This document shows, one piece after another, positions 34,181 through 47,069 of a stretch of DNA of 64,000 nt. The notes beneath the pieces were generated by a model, which saw only the letters and a program-made list of their open reading frames with translations, ran no database searches and had not been told where the DNA came from. Positions within the stretch are counted from its first letter, which is position 1. The number at the start of each line of letters is the position of its first letter. The DNA comes from Cheiracanthium punctorium (taxonomy: Eukaryota; Arthropoda; Arachnida; Araneae; Cheiracanthiidae): assembly GCA_038373885.1 (NCBI GenBank), contig JAWZYV010016058.1, forward strand, positions 806,001 through 870,000, given 5' to 3'. A program made the translations under genes and the position numbers.

Positions 34181-35985
34181 GTGATACTCGAGCAAATATG
34201 TTCGCATTTTGAAAGAAGTTTCTAAAAATATCAAAATCTAATTAAAATATTTTAAAACTTTGCCACCCATAGTGTAAGTTGATCAACCACGTATCATGTC
34301 ACCAAATTCCATACCATTCACTTTCGTTGTTAATATGCAATGCGGGAATAAATATGTACGAAGTTTGAAAGAATTTTCGCAAAATCGCAAAGTGTAACTA
34401 AAATTTTCAAAAAATTCAACCTCTATAGTTTAAGGCGAGTGATCGCCTATCATGTCACCAAATTTCATTTCATTCGCTTTAGCGTTATTCGTAATGGTAC
34501 ACACAGTTTGGCACATTTTTTTCAAAATCTCAAAACGCAATCAAAATTTCTTATAATTTAGATGCTCATAGTTTAAGTTGGATAACCACCGATCATGTTA
34601 CTAAATATCATTTCATTCACTTTCCTTGTTATGTGATGCGCAAACACAAATATAGGCAGTTAGGTAGATTTTTGCAAAATCTTAAATTCTAATCAAAATT
34701 TTTAGAAAATTTGACGACTATAGTTTAAGTTGAATGACCGTATATCATATCACCAATTTTCATTTCATTCGTTTTAGACTTTATTACGTGATACTCGAGC
34801 AAATATGTTCGCATTTTGAAAGAAGTTTCTAAAAATATCAAAATCTAATTAAAATATTTTAAAACTTTGCCACCCATAGTATAAGTTGATCAACCACGCA
34901 TCATGTCACCAAATTCCATACCATTCACTTTCGTTGTTAATATGCAATGCGGGAATAAATATGTACGAAGTTTGAAAGAATTTTCGCAAAATCGCAAAGT
35001 GTAACTAAAATTTTCAAAAAATTCAACCTCTATAGTTTAAGGCGAGTGACCGCCTATCATGTCACCAAATTTCATTTCATTCGCTTTAGCGTTATTCGTA
35101 ATGGTACACACAGTTTGCCACATTTTTTTCAAAATCTCAAAACGCAATCAAAATTTCTTATAATTTAGATGCTCATAGTTTAAGTTGGATAACCACCGAT
35201 CATGTTACTAAATATCATTTCATTCACTTTCCTTGTTATGTGATGCGCAAATACAAATATAGGCAGTTAGGTAGATTTTTGCAAAATCTTAAATTCTAAT
35301 CAAAATTTTTAGAAAATTTGACGACTATAGTTTAAGTTGAATGACCGTAAATCATATCACCAATTTTCATTTCATTCGTTTTAGACTTTATTACGTGATA
35401 CTCGAGCAAATATGTTCGCATTTTGAAAGAAGTTTCTAAAAATATCAAAATCTAATTAAAATATTTTAAAACTTTGCCACCCATAGTATAAGTTGATCAA
35501 CCACGCATCATGTCACCAAATTCCATACCATTCACTTTCGTTGTTAATATGCAATGCGGGAATAAATATGTACGAAGTTTGAAAGAATTTTCGCAAAATC
35601 GCAAAGTGTAACTAAAATTTTCAAAAAATTCAACCTCTATAGTTTAAGGCGAGTGACCGCCTATCATGTCACCAAATTTCATTTCATTCGCTTTAGCGTT
35701 ATTCGTAATGGTACACACAGTTTGCCACATTTTTTTCAAAATCTCAAAACGCAATCAAAATTTCTTATAATTTAGATGCTCATAGTTTAAGTTGGATAAC
35801 CACCGATCATGTTACTAAATATCATTTCATTCACTTTCCTTGTTATGTGATGCGCAAATACAAATATAGGCAGTTAGGTAGATTTTTGCAAAATCTTAAA
35901 TTCTAATCAAAATTTTTAGAAAATTTGACGACTATAGTTTAAGTTGAATGACCGTATATCATATCACCAATTTTCATTTCATTCG
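34181..35985. repeat. Higher-order satellite: 607-bp unit of four ~152-bp monomers
   Basis: GTGATACTCGAGCAAATATG recurs at 34181, 34788 and 35395, giving a period of exactly 607 bp twice. Each unit contains four related but distinct monomers, starting near 34181, 34331, 34492 and 34631 in the first unit. They share TCATGTCACCAAATTTCATT, CAAAATC and TATAGTTTAAGTTGA-type blocks. The three 607-bp units are nearly identical, while the monomers inside a unit are much more divergent, the definition of a higher-order repeat. The third unit ends near 35985, about 20 bp short of complete. No coding capacity. Confidence 0.9.
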
Positions 35986-37755
35986 CCTCATTTATGTTTG
36001 CATGATGCACGAACAACAAAAACGTCACCGACAGAACAACAGATCGACAGAGCGATAGAATGACAGACGGTATTGTACTGGACCCCTAAGTGCTTGAAAC
36101 GGATAGATATTGCAAAATCTTTTGATTCCGAATAATTTACAGACAAAATTTTATTTATGCAGATATTACGAATAGAATCTTTTACGTAAGTCAAAATTTA
36201 TGTAACTTTTGTGAAATTTCTTCTGATTGCTTACAATACACGGACACTCATTCGAAGCCCCAACATTAGCGCAATCAATTGCATTATTTGAGACTTGTCC
36301 CCCCCAAATTACCAACTGCATTGCAGTGTATTGAAAAGAAAGTACGTAACTGATAAGTCTTTTGATAGATCGTAACTGATAGAACTTTTGTAATGTAGTC
36401 CCTGACATTTTTCTTAAAACCCAAGTTTCCTGTTAGTAGGAATCGATAATGGATTACATTCTACACACTCTCTCTCTGCAAGCGCGAGTGTAAGTATGCA
36501 CAAACACACTTTTATAGCATTTTTCATTGAATTAAAACTAGTATACAATAGACTTCGAACGCAATTAATTATTTTAATTCCATTTGAAATACACAGTGAA
36601 CCGTTTTGCAGGTTATCTTCATTTTAATTAGAATTTTCATTTACTTAAAGTAAAATGAACTACATACTAAAAAAACATAGTATTTTTCTTAACATGATTT
36701 CAGAAATTAAATTTAAAATTGCGTGAGATACGTGTATTTTGTGTTTTACAAATCAAAACGTTTCATCTACATTGCGGCATAGATAACATTTAGACTTAAA
36801 ATTCTGTTTTTGCTGTTTAATTGTCCTTTTATTTTTGTCTTGATCCTTAAAAAAAGAAATAACACAAATTAAATAAAAATATCCTAAAATCTGTGACATG
36901 TATCTCACTTTATTTTTGTATGGTACATATTATACGTTCAATTTTTATGATAACATTTTTGATAAAATTGTCGATGTAACTAATGCTATTTATCTAAAAG
37001 CGTTTTCAGTGCATTAGCTGCGTTATGGTTTTTGTTCTTATCTAAAAAAAAAAACATATTCTGAAATGTATTTCATAATTCGATTAAAATCAAGATCTCC
37101 TTTTCACAAAACTTCAAATTAAATGGCATAAACGTTATTTTCAATTCATGTGAAAAAATGAAACACTGCTTCTTTTTCAGCAATCTTCAAGAAAATTATG
37201 CCGCAAGCATTGCAGCTATTTAATTTTTCATACATGTTTTCATAAAAAGCTCTAAATATTCATCGTTTCCGTACAACCAATTACTTAGGAAATAAATTGA
37301 AGTAGACAGCTTATTAAGAATCCCCCTAGATGTGAAAGTGTATATTCTTTTCTTCTTCGAGAAAGGTTATTATTTTGTATAAACGTTTTCTTTAAATGTA
37401 GATATGTAGAGTCTCTTAAGTTTCAATAGATGTGAAGATTACAAAATATAAATATATATATGCATGTGTGTGTGTGTGTGTGTGTGTTTTAATAATCACA
37501 TTCATTTGAAAATATTCTGTAAGCCAAAATGTGCAATATGAATTTTCCTTTTTAAGATTATTAAGATCTTATTTTTAATCCTGTACAATGCATCAGTTCA
37601 TACCAAGCATTTAAAAAAATGCATACGTCTTTATTGCATACTTTAGTTAATGTGAATAACTCTTCTACAGCTTAACTGATTTTGGAGTGAACAACAGGAA
37701 AAACCATTGCTCAAAATGTAAGTATTTTTTATTGTCGCCCTGTTCTGCAAATAAT
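35986..37755. other. Gene-free stretch right of the satellite
   Basis: The first 100 bases (GATGCACGAACAACAAAAAC, GACAGAACAACAGATCGACAG) form a GACAG-rich array edge. The minus-strand frames at 35988-36408 show no domain. The remainder is AT-rich with a TG microsatellite at 37451. Confidence 0.45.
37451..37487. repeat. TA/TG microsatellite
   Basis: Short (AT)n followed by about 12 TG units. Confidence 0.9.
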
Positions 37756-38188
37756 GGGTGTCCCATAATTAATGGGCCAAAATTTAAAGGGAGACAGGAC
37801 ACAAAGTGAGAATCAGAATCCCATAGGAAAGTGGGAAAGACGCCATTTAAGTTACCTCTTAATAATCATTTTTGGAAACGTGTTGAAGTGTTTGTCTAAT
37901 TTCTTAACCAAGTCTCATAAACAATTCGCTTATCTTCAAAAATATCATCAATGAAAAAAAATAGAATTTTTAACCTATCAATTTTAGTCATGTGTTCTCT
38001 ATGAAAGGTACAATAGTTTTTTACGAATAATAGTCGAAAAGTTAACCATTATTTCGAACTTGTTCCAAAGTGATTATTAACAACCGTATGAATACGACAT
38101 TTCCGACCCCAGATTGCTATGTGATTCTGAATCCTTATTATGTACTCTACCTCTCCTTAAAGTTTGTTCCAATCATCATGGAACACCC
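37756..38188. mobile_element. Mariner-type MITE, ~433 bp, ~95-bp inverted ends
   Basis: The left end GGGTGTCCCATAATTAATGG continues AATTTAAAGGGAGA ... AATCAGAATCCCATAG. Read in complement, the right end gives GGGTGTTCCATGATGATTGG ... ACTTTAAGGAGA ... TTCAGAATCACATAG. TA-containing flanks and the GGGTGTYCC start suggest a Tc1/mariner relative. Frames crossing it are chance. Confidence 0.68.
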
Positions 38189-39879
38189 TGTGTACAATTT
38201 TTATGAGGAATGCTTTCCTATCAGTTATGGAGTAGAAATTAGATGCAATCAAAACAATCAAAAATCAAAAATTTGTAAATTTGCGATTTTTCGATCAATG
38301 ATTATCGAATATTCCGAGCAGTTAAGTACTTTTGTAAACCGATCCCCATGGAAAATGCTATCAGAGATTTATTTAAAGAAAAAACACATAAATTCCACTT
38401 TCAATTTTTTGTTTTCTTTATTAGACATTCCTAATGCGAATCATGTCTGTGAAATATTATAGAAAGAGGAGAGTTTCTGCATGAATTATGTCTTGTATAA
38501 CCAACATAAATAAATACCAGAGAAAGATAGTAGAGGGTGGTAAAAATTGTTCACGCTTTTTCAGCAACTAAAAGATCCAATATCCACAGAGACAGGAAAG
38601 TGAGAACAATTGCAACTTTCATGTATGTTTGGATGGTAGCATGCATTTTGCAGATGAAACCGATGATAAAGGTGCAGATTTTACAGCACCTGAAGAGATC
38701 AATTTGTGTATATTTTTATTTATGTCAGTTATTGCAGTTAGTTTTAAGTTAATATTAAGCTTTAAACAGCAATTCTAATTGCTCTTATTATTTCTGAAGT
38801 GTTTTTTTATTAATATTTAAGTTATTATTTATTTTATAGCTCAAATTATTTAGATCCATGATTTATTTTGCTACTTGAAAATAACTAACTTTCAATAAGT
38901 AAATAATTTAACTGATATTTTATACCGGTTGTTTAGAAATGGATGTTAAAGTGATTATCTTTTAAACCGTAAGAGATAGAAGCATACTTTCAGTCAGAAA
39001 AGTTCATCAAATTAAGAGAATCATTCAGATATGACATGTTTTTTACTAGGGGATGTATACATATTAAAATGCGAAATTTATTTTTTTACGGTCTCTCCTT
39101 TCCTATCACCTATATTTAGAAAAATGTTGTTCTTTGTCTAAGAAAATTAATTTGAAAAATCCCGTGTCTCTAAGTGAAGTAATTTCAGAGATATTGTAAT
39201 TTGAAAATTTTGGCATTTGTCGCCAAGCACTAAGGCGTTGTTTGAAAAGTGAGAAAATAAGTAATTTCATTTGAAATGAAATTAACTTATGCTAATGGTC
39301 ACTAAATAGATACAGTTGACTCCTCAAATCCTAGTTTATCTAGAATTTTCCTATAACGCACTTTTAAAAATTTCTATTGAAATTTACCACATCATAATAA
39401 CCCGCACCATTATTTTGTCATTTTCTGTTATACTTTAAAATTCTTTCCTCTATCAGCGTGATGTAACTACTGGATAACCCCACGCTATTATCGCTAATTT
39501 CATAAAGCAGTACGATCCATTCAGTTAAAATTATACCTGTTAATGTAACAAGTTTGAACGCGTTTAATTGCCAATCGCAACAATGGGATCATTAATTAAC
39601 ATTTATCGGCTCATAGTGTGTCCCCTAAAGTAAAGATTCTTTAACAGAATTAATAAAAACTTAAATGTTTATTATGAAGATACTTATTGGTTTTAAAAGT
39701 CATGATGTTAAGACACGGCTTTAACAATAAGCTAATATCTCACATACGGCTATGAGCCAAGCTATGCAAGGAAAAAAAAAATTTTTTCTTACATTTTAAA
39801 ATAAATTCATAAATAAGCAAACTCTGCCACTTTATAAGTATATTCAGCTCACTTTTGAAACAGGGCATCTGAATGCCAT
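38189..39879. other. Gene-free AT-rich stretch
   Basis: The 130-codon plus frame 38070-38462 begins inside the MITE and has no domain; I do not support it. The rest is AT-rich without repeats that I can fix. Confidence 0.45.
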
Positions 39880-39883
39880 TTAA

Positions 39884-40159
39884 CCCATTTGTGCCTGGAT
39901 ATTTTTGCGACTTTCTTCGATTTTTACTGATAACAGAAATAATAGATAAATTTCTGATGTCAACTTCTTGAACAAGGGATGATTTCTTTTAAAATCATTA
40001 TGCATAAAAATCGAAATATCAACATCCTACTTGGTCATGTTAAAATATTTTGTAGAGTTGAGGCACAATACTCATGAATAAAGACTAGGAAAAATAAATA
40101 ACGTTTTCGACTAATAGCGAAAATGCCGTCCCAAAAAAGGGACACTAGGCATAAATGGG
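39884..40159. mobile_element. piggyBac-like MITE, 276 bp, flanked by TTAA
   Basis: The left end CCCATTTGTGCCT and the complement of the right end CCCATTTATGCCT form a 13-bp terminal inverted repeat with one mismatch. It is flanked on both sides by TTAA (39880-39883 and 40160-40163), the piggyBac target. A further internal inverted block is CCAAAAAAGGGAC near the right end. There is no transposase. Confidence 0.82.
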
Positions 40160-40163
40160 TTAA

Positions 40164-42006
40164 GTTTTACTTTGCATGAAAGTTTTTTAAAGTGTCATTA
40201 CAAACTGACAAAATTTCTATTCAAACACATCATGCGTCATATTTGAAACCTATGCACTTTTACTTTCTCTTAAAATTCATTTGCATATCCATTGTTAGAA
40301 TGTAAAGCAAACTGTTTTCTGATTTGAGGAATCGGGATGAAAGAACTTCCTTCCTGTTGAGAAAGTTTTTCTCGGTAGCATTAGAGTAATACTAAGAACT
40401 TTCCGTGAACATTTACCTGAAAATGAAAATTTTGTCTTTTATATAAATTTTTAAGTTATATGAATGTATACATACATATCAATATTTTTTTAGTGTTTCC
40501 AATTTCAGTCTAATGCATAATCGGTAAGTGTGATTAATATTGTAATTTTAAGCTTTTTTATACAAATAGAGTGAATTTGCATTTTTAGGTGGCTACTATG
40601 TGTTTTCAAATATTTCGTTAAGCAGCTCGATTATTTTTTACGCTAAATTTGACTTTAATAAATCATAGAACATTTGAATGAGTCCTATGATGGTGCACGT
40701 TTTAAAAATTTCAGCCAAACTACCTAATAGTTTAAAGATTCCAGAAAAATGCTTTTAGAGTTTTTATTTTATTATTTAATTCATATTTTTTAACTGTACA
40801 GTTGTTGAAATCCAAGAAATTTTTGTGAGGAATTTCCAGTTGAAAGTTTAAACTTTGATGCATATTCTTTATTCATTTCCCAGAGTATCATTTAATAAAA
40901 GTATAAATTTATATGAAAAATTACAAGGAAATGAACTTTTCTCCAGACTTCAAAACAAGTGAAGTTACATTAAGAATTTATTATTTTTTATTCTTTTATA
41001 AAACAACATATTACCTTTGTTCTAAGCCAATAAAATTGCTAACACATCTAGTGTAGTTATAACGTGAAGAGTAGATTATATGTCTCTCAATTTCAATTAT
41101 CAGTAATTCTTTTGATACATGAAAAATGCGTTTGCCCATATTCTATTTTGAAACATTTGTGACACACTATATTTCAGTCATACATAAGTACCTCATAATC
41201 ACCTACTTCAAATTGGAGATAAAGCTATCGATAAGGTGCTCCAGTAATCCCCGTACTTCAGTTCAGTTCAGTTCAACAATAAGCTTTCAAAAAGCTGTTG
41301 AATATAAAACGCCACTCAAAATAAAATCTTCTATTTTTATTTCTTCCTTTCCTTTGAAATAAAATTGCAGCATTACAAAATGTTTGATGTTCGGAGTATT
41401 TTCTTACTTCAAATAAAATTTCCCAAATTGAATTACAATGTAGTTCACTGTGAGATATATTTCTTTTTCCACGCCTTAATGTAGCTTTCTATTAAGATAG
41501 ATCACGAGATTCTGGACTTTTATAGGGTTCTACTTTACATATAGTTATTTTTATTGCTTGATTTGGGCAACACGCTGGTGCCTCTAATAATGTTATATCG
41601 CTAATTACGCAAACATAAGCGGAGTGTTTCTGATTCTAAATCTTAGTTTCATCAAATTATACAAGGTGGTATAGATGAATATGTTTGTTGATAAGTACGC
41701 ACGTTCTGGCTAGACATAAATATTTAAAAGCTATTTTTTGTCTTTTTAAAATATTCAATTGTATCTTCAATAGTATTGAGTTTTAAATAAAATTGCTGAA
41801 TTATATTTTAATCAATCGTTTGCATACATTTCACATCTTATTGAAATGTCTACAAAAGTGGACACTAAGATAATGAAATAACATTTTAAAAGTGTACATT
41901 TTGATATGTAAATTATCCCATATTAATTAATAAAAGGCATTTTTCAGCATTCTCATACTCTGAATGCAGTCTGTTTAATTGTATTTGATTCATTATAACT
42001 TCATAG
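40164..42006. other. Gene-free AT-rich stretch
   Basis: No gene supported. TACAAGGTGGTATAGATGAA near 41660 resembles a mariner-type end without a partner. The frame 41126-41362 (78 codons, plus) has no domain. Confidence 0.45.
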
Positions 42007-42435
42007 TACAGTTTGCCCACAGTTAAAATTCTTCTATTCAGAGCAGTGTACATGGAAAATGTGTGGTGACAATGCGAAAAATTTGCAGAAAATGTCTGGA
42101 GAGCATAGGCAGGCTTACGTGGAAATCTTTAGTTCAAAAAATCACTATCATGTGGCGTTTTGCAAATAAACAGGCAAATTATCATTCTCAAGCGAAGCAA
42201 ATAATAAAGAAGTTGCAAAGCAGACTTTTTATATCTGTTCAGGGTGGGGTTTGCATAACAACAACTATAATATTGTAAAACAACACCTCGTAAAGTTTTT
42301 TTGGAATATTTTTTCCCAAGAAAATCTCTCCCCATGATCTCATTAAGATTTTCTGAAACTTTGTCGTCATTCTTTGCGGCAGTTCTCGCTGTACACCCTT
42401 CTGAGCAGTTGAATTTTAATTATGATCACCCTGTA
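42007..42435. mobile_element. Mariner-type MITE, ~429 bp, ~95-bp inverted ends, TA-flanked
   Basis: The left end TACAGTTTGCCCACAGTTAAAATTC...GAGCAGTG.ACA...TTTGCAGAAAATGTCT matches the complement of the right end TACAGGGTGATCATAATTAAAATTC...CAGAAGGGTGTACA...TTTCAGAAAATCT. TA lies at both edges. The end TACAGGGTGATCATAATTAA is close in style to the MITE at 37756. No domain is recognised in the frames inside (42063-42278 plus, 42129-42335 minus). Confidence 0.65.
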
Positions 42436-42902
42436 CTGTACATGCATTATTAGTATACAAAGTATGATTAACGATTATAAACATGTTTCCTGAGAAAAGT
42501 AGCATTTATAAACATGCAGTTGTGCCCGTAATGTAAAAGAATGGGCAAACATCCACATTAATGTTCACGACAGTAAATAGGCGTTTTAGTATTGCGAAAA
42601 CATGCTACACTTCCATTTCCCTGCGATATAACTTTTCTTGCAAAAAGAAAGCTCTTTTGCAGGTAATCAAACTCAATTAAAGTTATTTACATTAGTCAAG
42701 ATGCCAGGTAATTCAAGTTAAAATTTTTGTTAAGGTTTTAATGGTTTATTAGTTTCCGGTATGGCCGAATATGACTATTCTAGGTTATTCCCCCTCCGCC
42801 GAGGTATGCATTGGCTCCTACGTTGAAAAACGTGATGTTTTTGCGTTGTTTCAGAAATTTTTCGAAAACGACTCAAAAAATACCAGCTATATGCAGCTTT
42901 GC

Positions 42903-44023
42903 ACACAGTCCAGTCACATCAATGTGACCATCTGTCAAAAGCCAGATTAGATAACTTTCGCTAAACGGACCGCTGCAAGACGTAGAGGAAGAGAGTCATT
43001 TACGTTTTGAAAGTGTTTACTGGGATGTTGAGCCATGCCGACTCCAGTGCCGTGGAAAGCAGCGCTAGGTAACACGGTTAAGGATACATGGGAGTTTGCT
43101 GGCCCGGGAAGTACGGTAATTTCATCCTGTCTTGTTCTTCGAAACAAGTACACACTGCGAGCTGAATAACACTTCGCGTTGTCCTACTGGTATATTTGCT
43201 TCCTGAGGAAAACTATTCGCATGTAGGAGTGGACATTGTCCGCAAAAATAGAAGCATAATTGTACTGATGCATCATGTCGTCTTCAATGTTGAGTGCAAC
43301 CAGGGAATGTCACGAAAATATTCTCCGGAATATAGTACTCCCTCCTCCAGCTTGGGCTCTTCCAGCAATTGTGTTGCAGGTGTTTGCTTTCAGGTGTTTC
43401 ATGCCGTATCGCCAACGTCCATCAGTCCGATGGAGCATAAAACGTGATTCATCTCTAAAAGTACCTGTCGCCACTTAGTGGGCATCCAGTTTCGGTGCTG
43501 GTATGCAAATTTCAGCTTTCGTCACTGATGGACAGCAGTCAGCATATGTGCATTAACATAGCGTCTACTGAACCGTCGTTGAGGACACCGTTGGTAGCCC
43601 CTTTTTTCATCTGAGCGGACAGTTGTTGAACGGTTGCACGTCTATTCTCCCGAACCCATCTCTCCAACTGTCATTCAATTATGACGTTCAATAAGGTCCA
43701 CGGAGCAGCACATTTGCCACGTCTCTGATTCTGGATAGCGGCATTTTGCCAAGCACAGCATACTTTTTCCTTAGCGACACGGGAACAGTTTACTAAATTA
43801 GACGTTTCGAAAATGCTTCCACACTTGGCTCGAAAGCCAATAAACATGCCTTTTTCGGATGTATCGTTATGCTTCTGCATTACGCTAACGATTGCAATGT
43901 TCTTCGATTCTCTCGGCTACCCTGTATATACGATCCATTGCAAAGTGCTGCCAACTGCCTTTTGTGATTATTTGTTATTTCACGTAGGCATAAATAGAAG
44001 GTGGTGGTCACGACTGGACTGTG
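42903..44023 (-). mobile_element. Tc1-like DNA transposon copy, ~1.1 kb
   Basis: The left end ACACAGTCCAGTCACATCAA, followed by TGTGACCATC, is mirrored by the complement of the right end ACACAGTCCAGTCGTGACCACC. The right end is followed by TA (44024-44025 in GTGTA). The body is a decayed Tc1 transposase on the minus strand, and the length matches the family. CGGCTACCCTGTATATA at about 43915 could be a second, internal terminus of a related element. Confidence 0.75.
42947..43880 (-). pseudogene. Tc1-family transposase (dead)
   Basis: On the minus strand the frames give, in order: LERWVRENRRATVQQLSAQM (end of the DNA-binding part), then, after a frame change, FRDESRFMLHRTDGRWRYGM (first catalytic D), AGRAQAGGGS, NIEDDMMHQYNYASIFADNV and HSYMRIVFLRKQIYQ. 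A stop follows, then DNAKCYSARSVYLFRRTRQD (second catalytic D) and LPGPANSHVS. The family would normally have SPDLNPIE at that last point, carrying the catalytic E; it is lost here by a shift. AQHPSKHFQNVNDSLPLRLA then follows as the C-terminus. Stops, shifts and the missing third catalytic residue make it inactive. The plus-strand frames at 43196-43478 are shadows. Confidence 0.85.
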
Positions 44024-44025
44024 TA

Positions 44026-45262
44026 TTTTAGATGTTGTGTAGCATAAAATTTTTCGTCAACTGAGTACCCGTTTGATATCTGCTTCTCTTATAATCGCAG
44101 TAACACTTGTCTACTTTATGTACCAGATATTAATAAAGACACTCCTGACAACTACCTTTCTATAAAACGGTTATCTTTTATATCCGCTGATTCAGGTATA
44201 GGTACGGTTACTGATACAGATCTTGTATTAGTGCATTATTTCAAACAATATGTTTGGGTTACAATGGCTGAATAATATCATGGACTTACAGATATATATA
44301 AAATACTTTCTGTATAAGATATATTATTCAACCACTGTAGAACTTTCCTGATTTAAGCAACTTCAGAATATATTATTTGAGCCGTTTTTTGAGCATAATA
44401 TTTTAGTCTTTGTCGAAAATTTTGTGAAAAAGTGCAAAACATCACATGTTAGGTAATATTTTCTAACGTAAAGTCCGATGCTCACCTCAGCGGAAAATCT
44501 AGGATAGCCATATTGGAACACAACTGAAGCTTTTAAAATAATAAACTAGTGACTGGGAATTCTTTTCTGATTTGCACTTCTTTTTTCTCACTAGCAACCG
44601 ACCTATAATTTATTTATCACTTTCTGAAAAATTATATGCTAGGAGAAATAAATACATTTACTTTTTAAATGAATTTTGATAAAAATAAATTTTTATGAGA
44701 AATATGAAAAGCAACGTTGTATTTCTATTTGCATTGGTGTATACCTATGAGATTTGGAACTTACTACATAAACGCGACTTATGTTAATTCGACATTTTTA
44801 AACTGTGCACATGAAAAAAATGATTAAAATAAAAAAATATATACATTTATATGGTCCCATTATCATTTTATAAAAATAATCGCGTTTCTGGGTAAAATTT
44901 ATCCAACGCAGAATCTATCGTGGAGAATCCTTTTTTTAGACTATGTGTTTCAATGAACTTTTTCCGACATTAAAATATTAGCAGAAAAAGAAAATGGAAA
45001 GCATAAGAAGTTTCATTTTACCACCATGATAAATTTAATTTTCTTACAACTTACTGTTTCGTAGCCTTTAGCAATAATTATCATTTATAACATATTTCGC
45101 TGATGAAGCTATAAAAGATTTATTTAAGAGTAATTTAAAATTAAAACTTATTAATAAATGCTTTAAATTAAAAAAAAATTCTTAGTAACCAAATCGTTTC
45201 ATGTTTCAAGGGCAACACAGTTTTACAGTAACGTAATATATTTTCAATTTGGAAAAAACGTT
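44026..45262. other. Gene-free AT-rich stretch
   Basis: No gene, RNA or repeat that I can support between the Tc1 copy and the A/CT tract. Confidence 0.5.
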
Positions 45263-45371
45263 AAAAAAAAAAAAAAAAAAAAACTCAACATATTTTTCTG
45301 CGATTTTTTTTCTCCATCTCTCTCTCTGTCTCTCTCTCTCTCTCTCTTTTTTTTTTTTTTTTTTTTTTTTT
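45263..45371. repeat. A-tract, CT-repeat and T-tract
   Basis: About 21 A, then a spacer, then (CT)n ending in a long T run. Together it can fold back (A-tract against T-tract). It produces the artefactual Lys/Arg/Glu-rich minus frame at 45244-45462. Confidence 0.85.
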
Positions 45372-45707
45372 GCTTGAAATTTTTGAAAGTACGAATTATT
45401 AATTTTAAAACAGTCCGAAGGTGGTATGGTAATGAAACTGAAAAAAATTGTATTTTTATCAATTTATAGTAGTTAGATATTCAAACCTAAACCAGGAGTA
45501 TAGTCTGATACTGTATTAATTATATGCGAAAATATAATACATTCCTTTCTGTGGAATCAAAAATTGCAATAGGTAATAATGTAACATATTATGATTTGAG
45601 TACTGCTAAATGCTAATAATGAAAGTTTGCTTTGTTCAAAAAATATAAAAGGCAATACAAAAACTGAAATACATTTTTCTTACATTTTCACTAAAATGAG
45701 TAAAACA

Positions 45708-46560
45708 AAGGTTCTAGCAGAATAAGATTGTGATTCGGCCCCAATGACAACCTGGAGCGAAACTAATATATTAATATCGACTTGATGTACCAATGCAAAT
45801 CATTTGTGTTTTGCCTCCGCCTTCCCCTTTATTCTCGAGATATGGAAAATAATAAGCTTGCGCATGATTATCTTTCAAAGTGATACCTCTCGTAAACTAA
45901 GTGAGCTAGAGATATGAAACCAACGCGAGGTTTTAGGAAACCTTAAGGAGTGTATTCTATATTTTTGAGGGATTTTTCGAATAATAATAAATATTATTAA
46001 ATAATAAATAAAAATATTATTATTAATTATTATAATGTTCTCGATTACTTGCAATCACCAAAATAATATATGTTGTAGTATTCGATATGCCCTATTAGTA
46101 TAAAATTTGCGATTACGAAAAGTCGGTGCAACATTTTGAAAAAAAAATAAATTTCGATTTGGAGAATATCACTCAAGGTCATATGACATATGGCTTACAT
46201 TATTTGGGGAATAAAAATTACTGTAAAAGATTAAAGAAAAATTAAAATTATTTTTTTTAAATTATCAATTTTTAATTATTACTTTTATTCACTTTTCACT
46301 ATTAATTAAACTATTTAAAAAGTCTAAATCATCATCACTATTGAAAATAATTACTGTAGGAATATTTTGTGTGTCAATCACCTTTGTTAATAGCTCAGCT
46401 GAATGCAAAATTTTGGATTAATAGCAACCCTACCAAAAAGAATAAATTGCAGCTGCAACATGAGAGCAACATCCCCCTGTGCGGTTACCACTAGCAACAT
46501 TGCAGCATTAACGCTGAATGCTATTGTAATCAGTGCCATCAGAAATATAGTCAATGTAAA
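45708..46560 (+). repeat. Left arm of a 2.2-kb fold-back element
   Basis: From GATTCGGCCCCAATGACAAC through GTACCAATGCAAATCAT, GATATGGAAAATAATAA, TGTTGTAGTATTCGA, CATATGACATATGGCTTACA to AACGCTGAATGCTATTGTAA and CAGTGCCATCAGAAAT, every block has its complement in the same order at 47922-47070. Arm length is about 853 bp, with roughly 80% identity by eye and few indels. No protein domain is recognised. Confidence 0.85.
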
Positions 46561-47069
46561 CACGATAGATTTTATTGCTTCAATGGTTTGATTTCATGTC
46601 TGCTTTAATTATCTTGGGTGCTAATTTTATATATTGTTTGGAAAGATTTTTTTTGATCATCCAAGAGTTCGGCTAAAAGAAATAGGAGCTTGTGAAAATT
46701 GATAAGAACCTGTGAAGAGAATCTGTAGTTGATCTTCAGTTAAACTCGGATAATCAAGTAACTCAAATGCCCTCAAACGTTTAAACGTAGATTTTTTTCG
46801 ATTCAACGCTTGCTTAAGCTGAGCGGGCTGAGAGTATTTTCTGCGCCTATCTTACTTTACATTTATTGTACAATAATGTCGTTTAATGTCTGATATGATT
46901 TAAGTCTTTTACCATAACTGTGACACATGTTTATACATTTGTGTGCAATGTTACCATCTACAGTTTCAACCACACCTTTGGTTCTAAACGTATTAGATAC
47001 TTCTGTATTCCATTATAGTTTATTGCCTTTAAATGATGGCATACAAACAATAAAGGCACTTTTTTCTTT
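46561..47069. other. Spacer of the fold-back element
   Basis: About 510 bp between the arms. On the minus strand a short open stretch reads NTFRTKGVVETVDGNIAHKC and INMCHSYGKRLKSYQ (about 46990-46880). It looks protein-like but is too short to identify. The plus frame 46927-47148 overlaps it and is not supported. Confidence 0.4.

Noticed and set aside
33440..35985. CRISPR-like array
   Set aside because: Units are ~152/607 bp without short identical repeats and unique spacers; this is a eukaryotic satellite.
38070..38462. 130-codon plus frame
   Set aside because: Begins inside an inverted-repeat MITE; no domain.
45244..45462. Basic Lys/Arg/Glu-rich protein
   Set aside because: Translation of the A and CT tracts.
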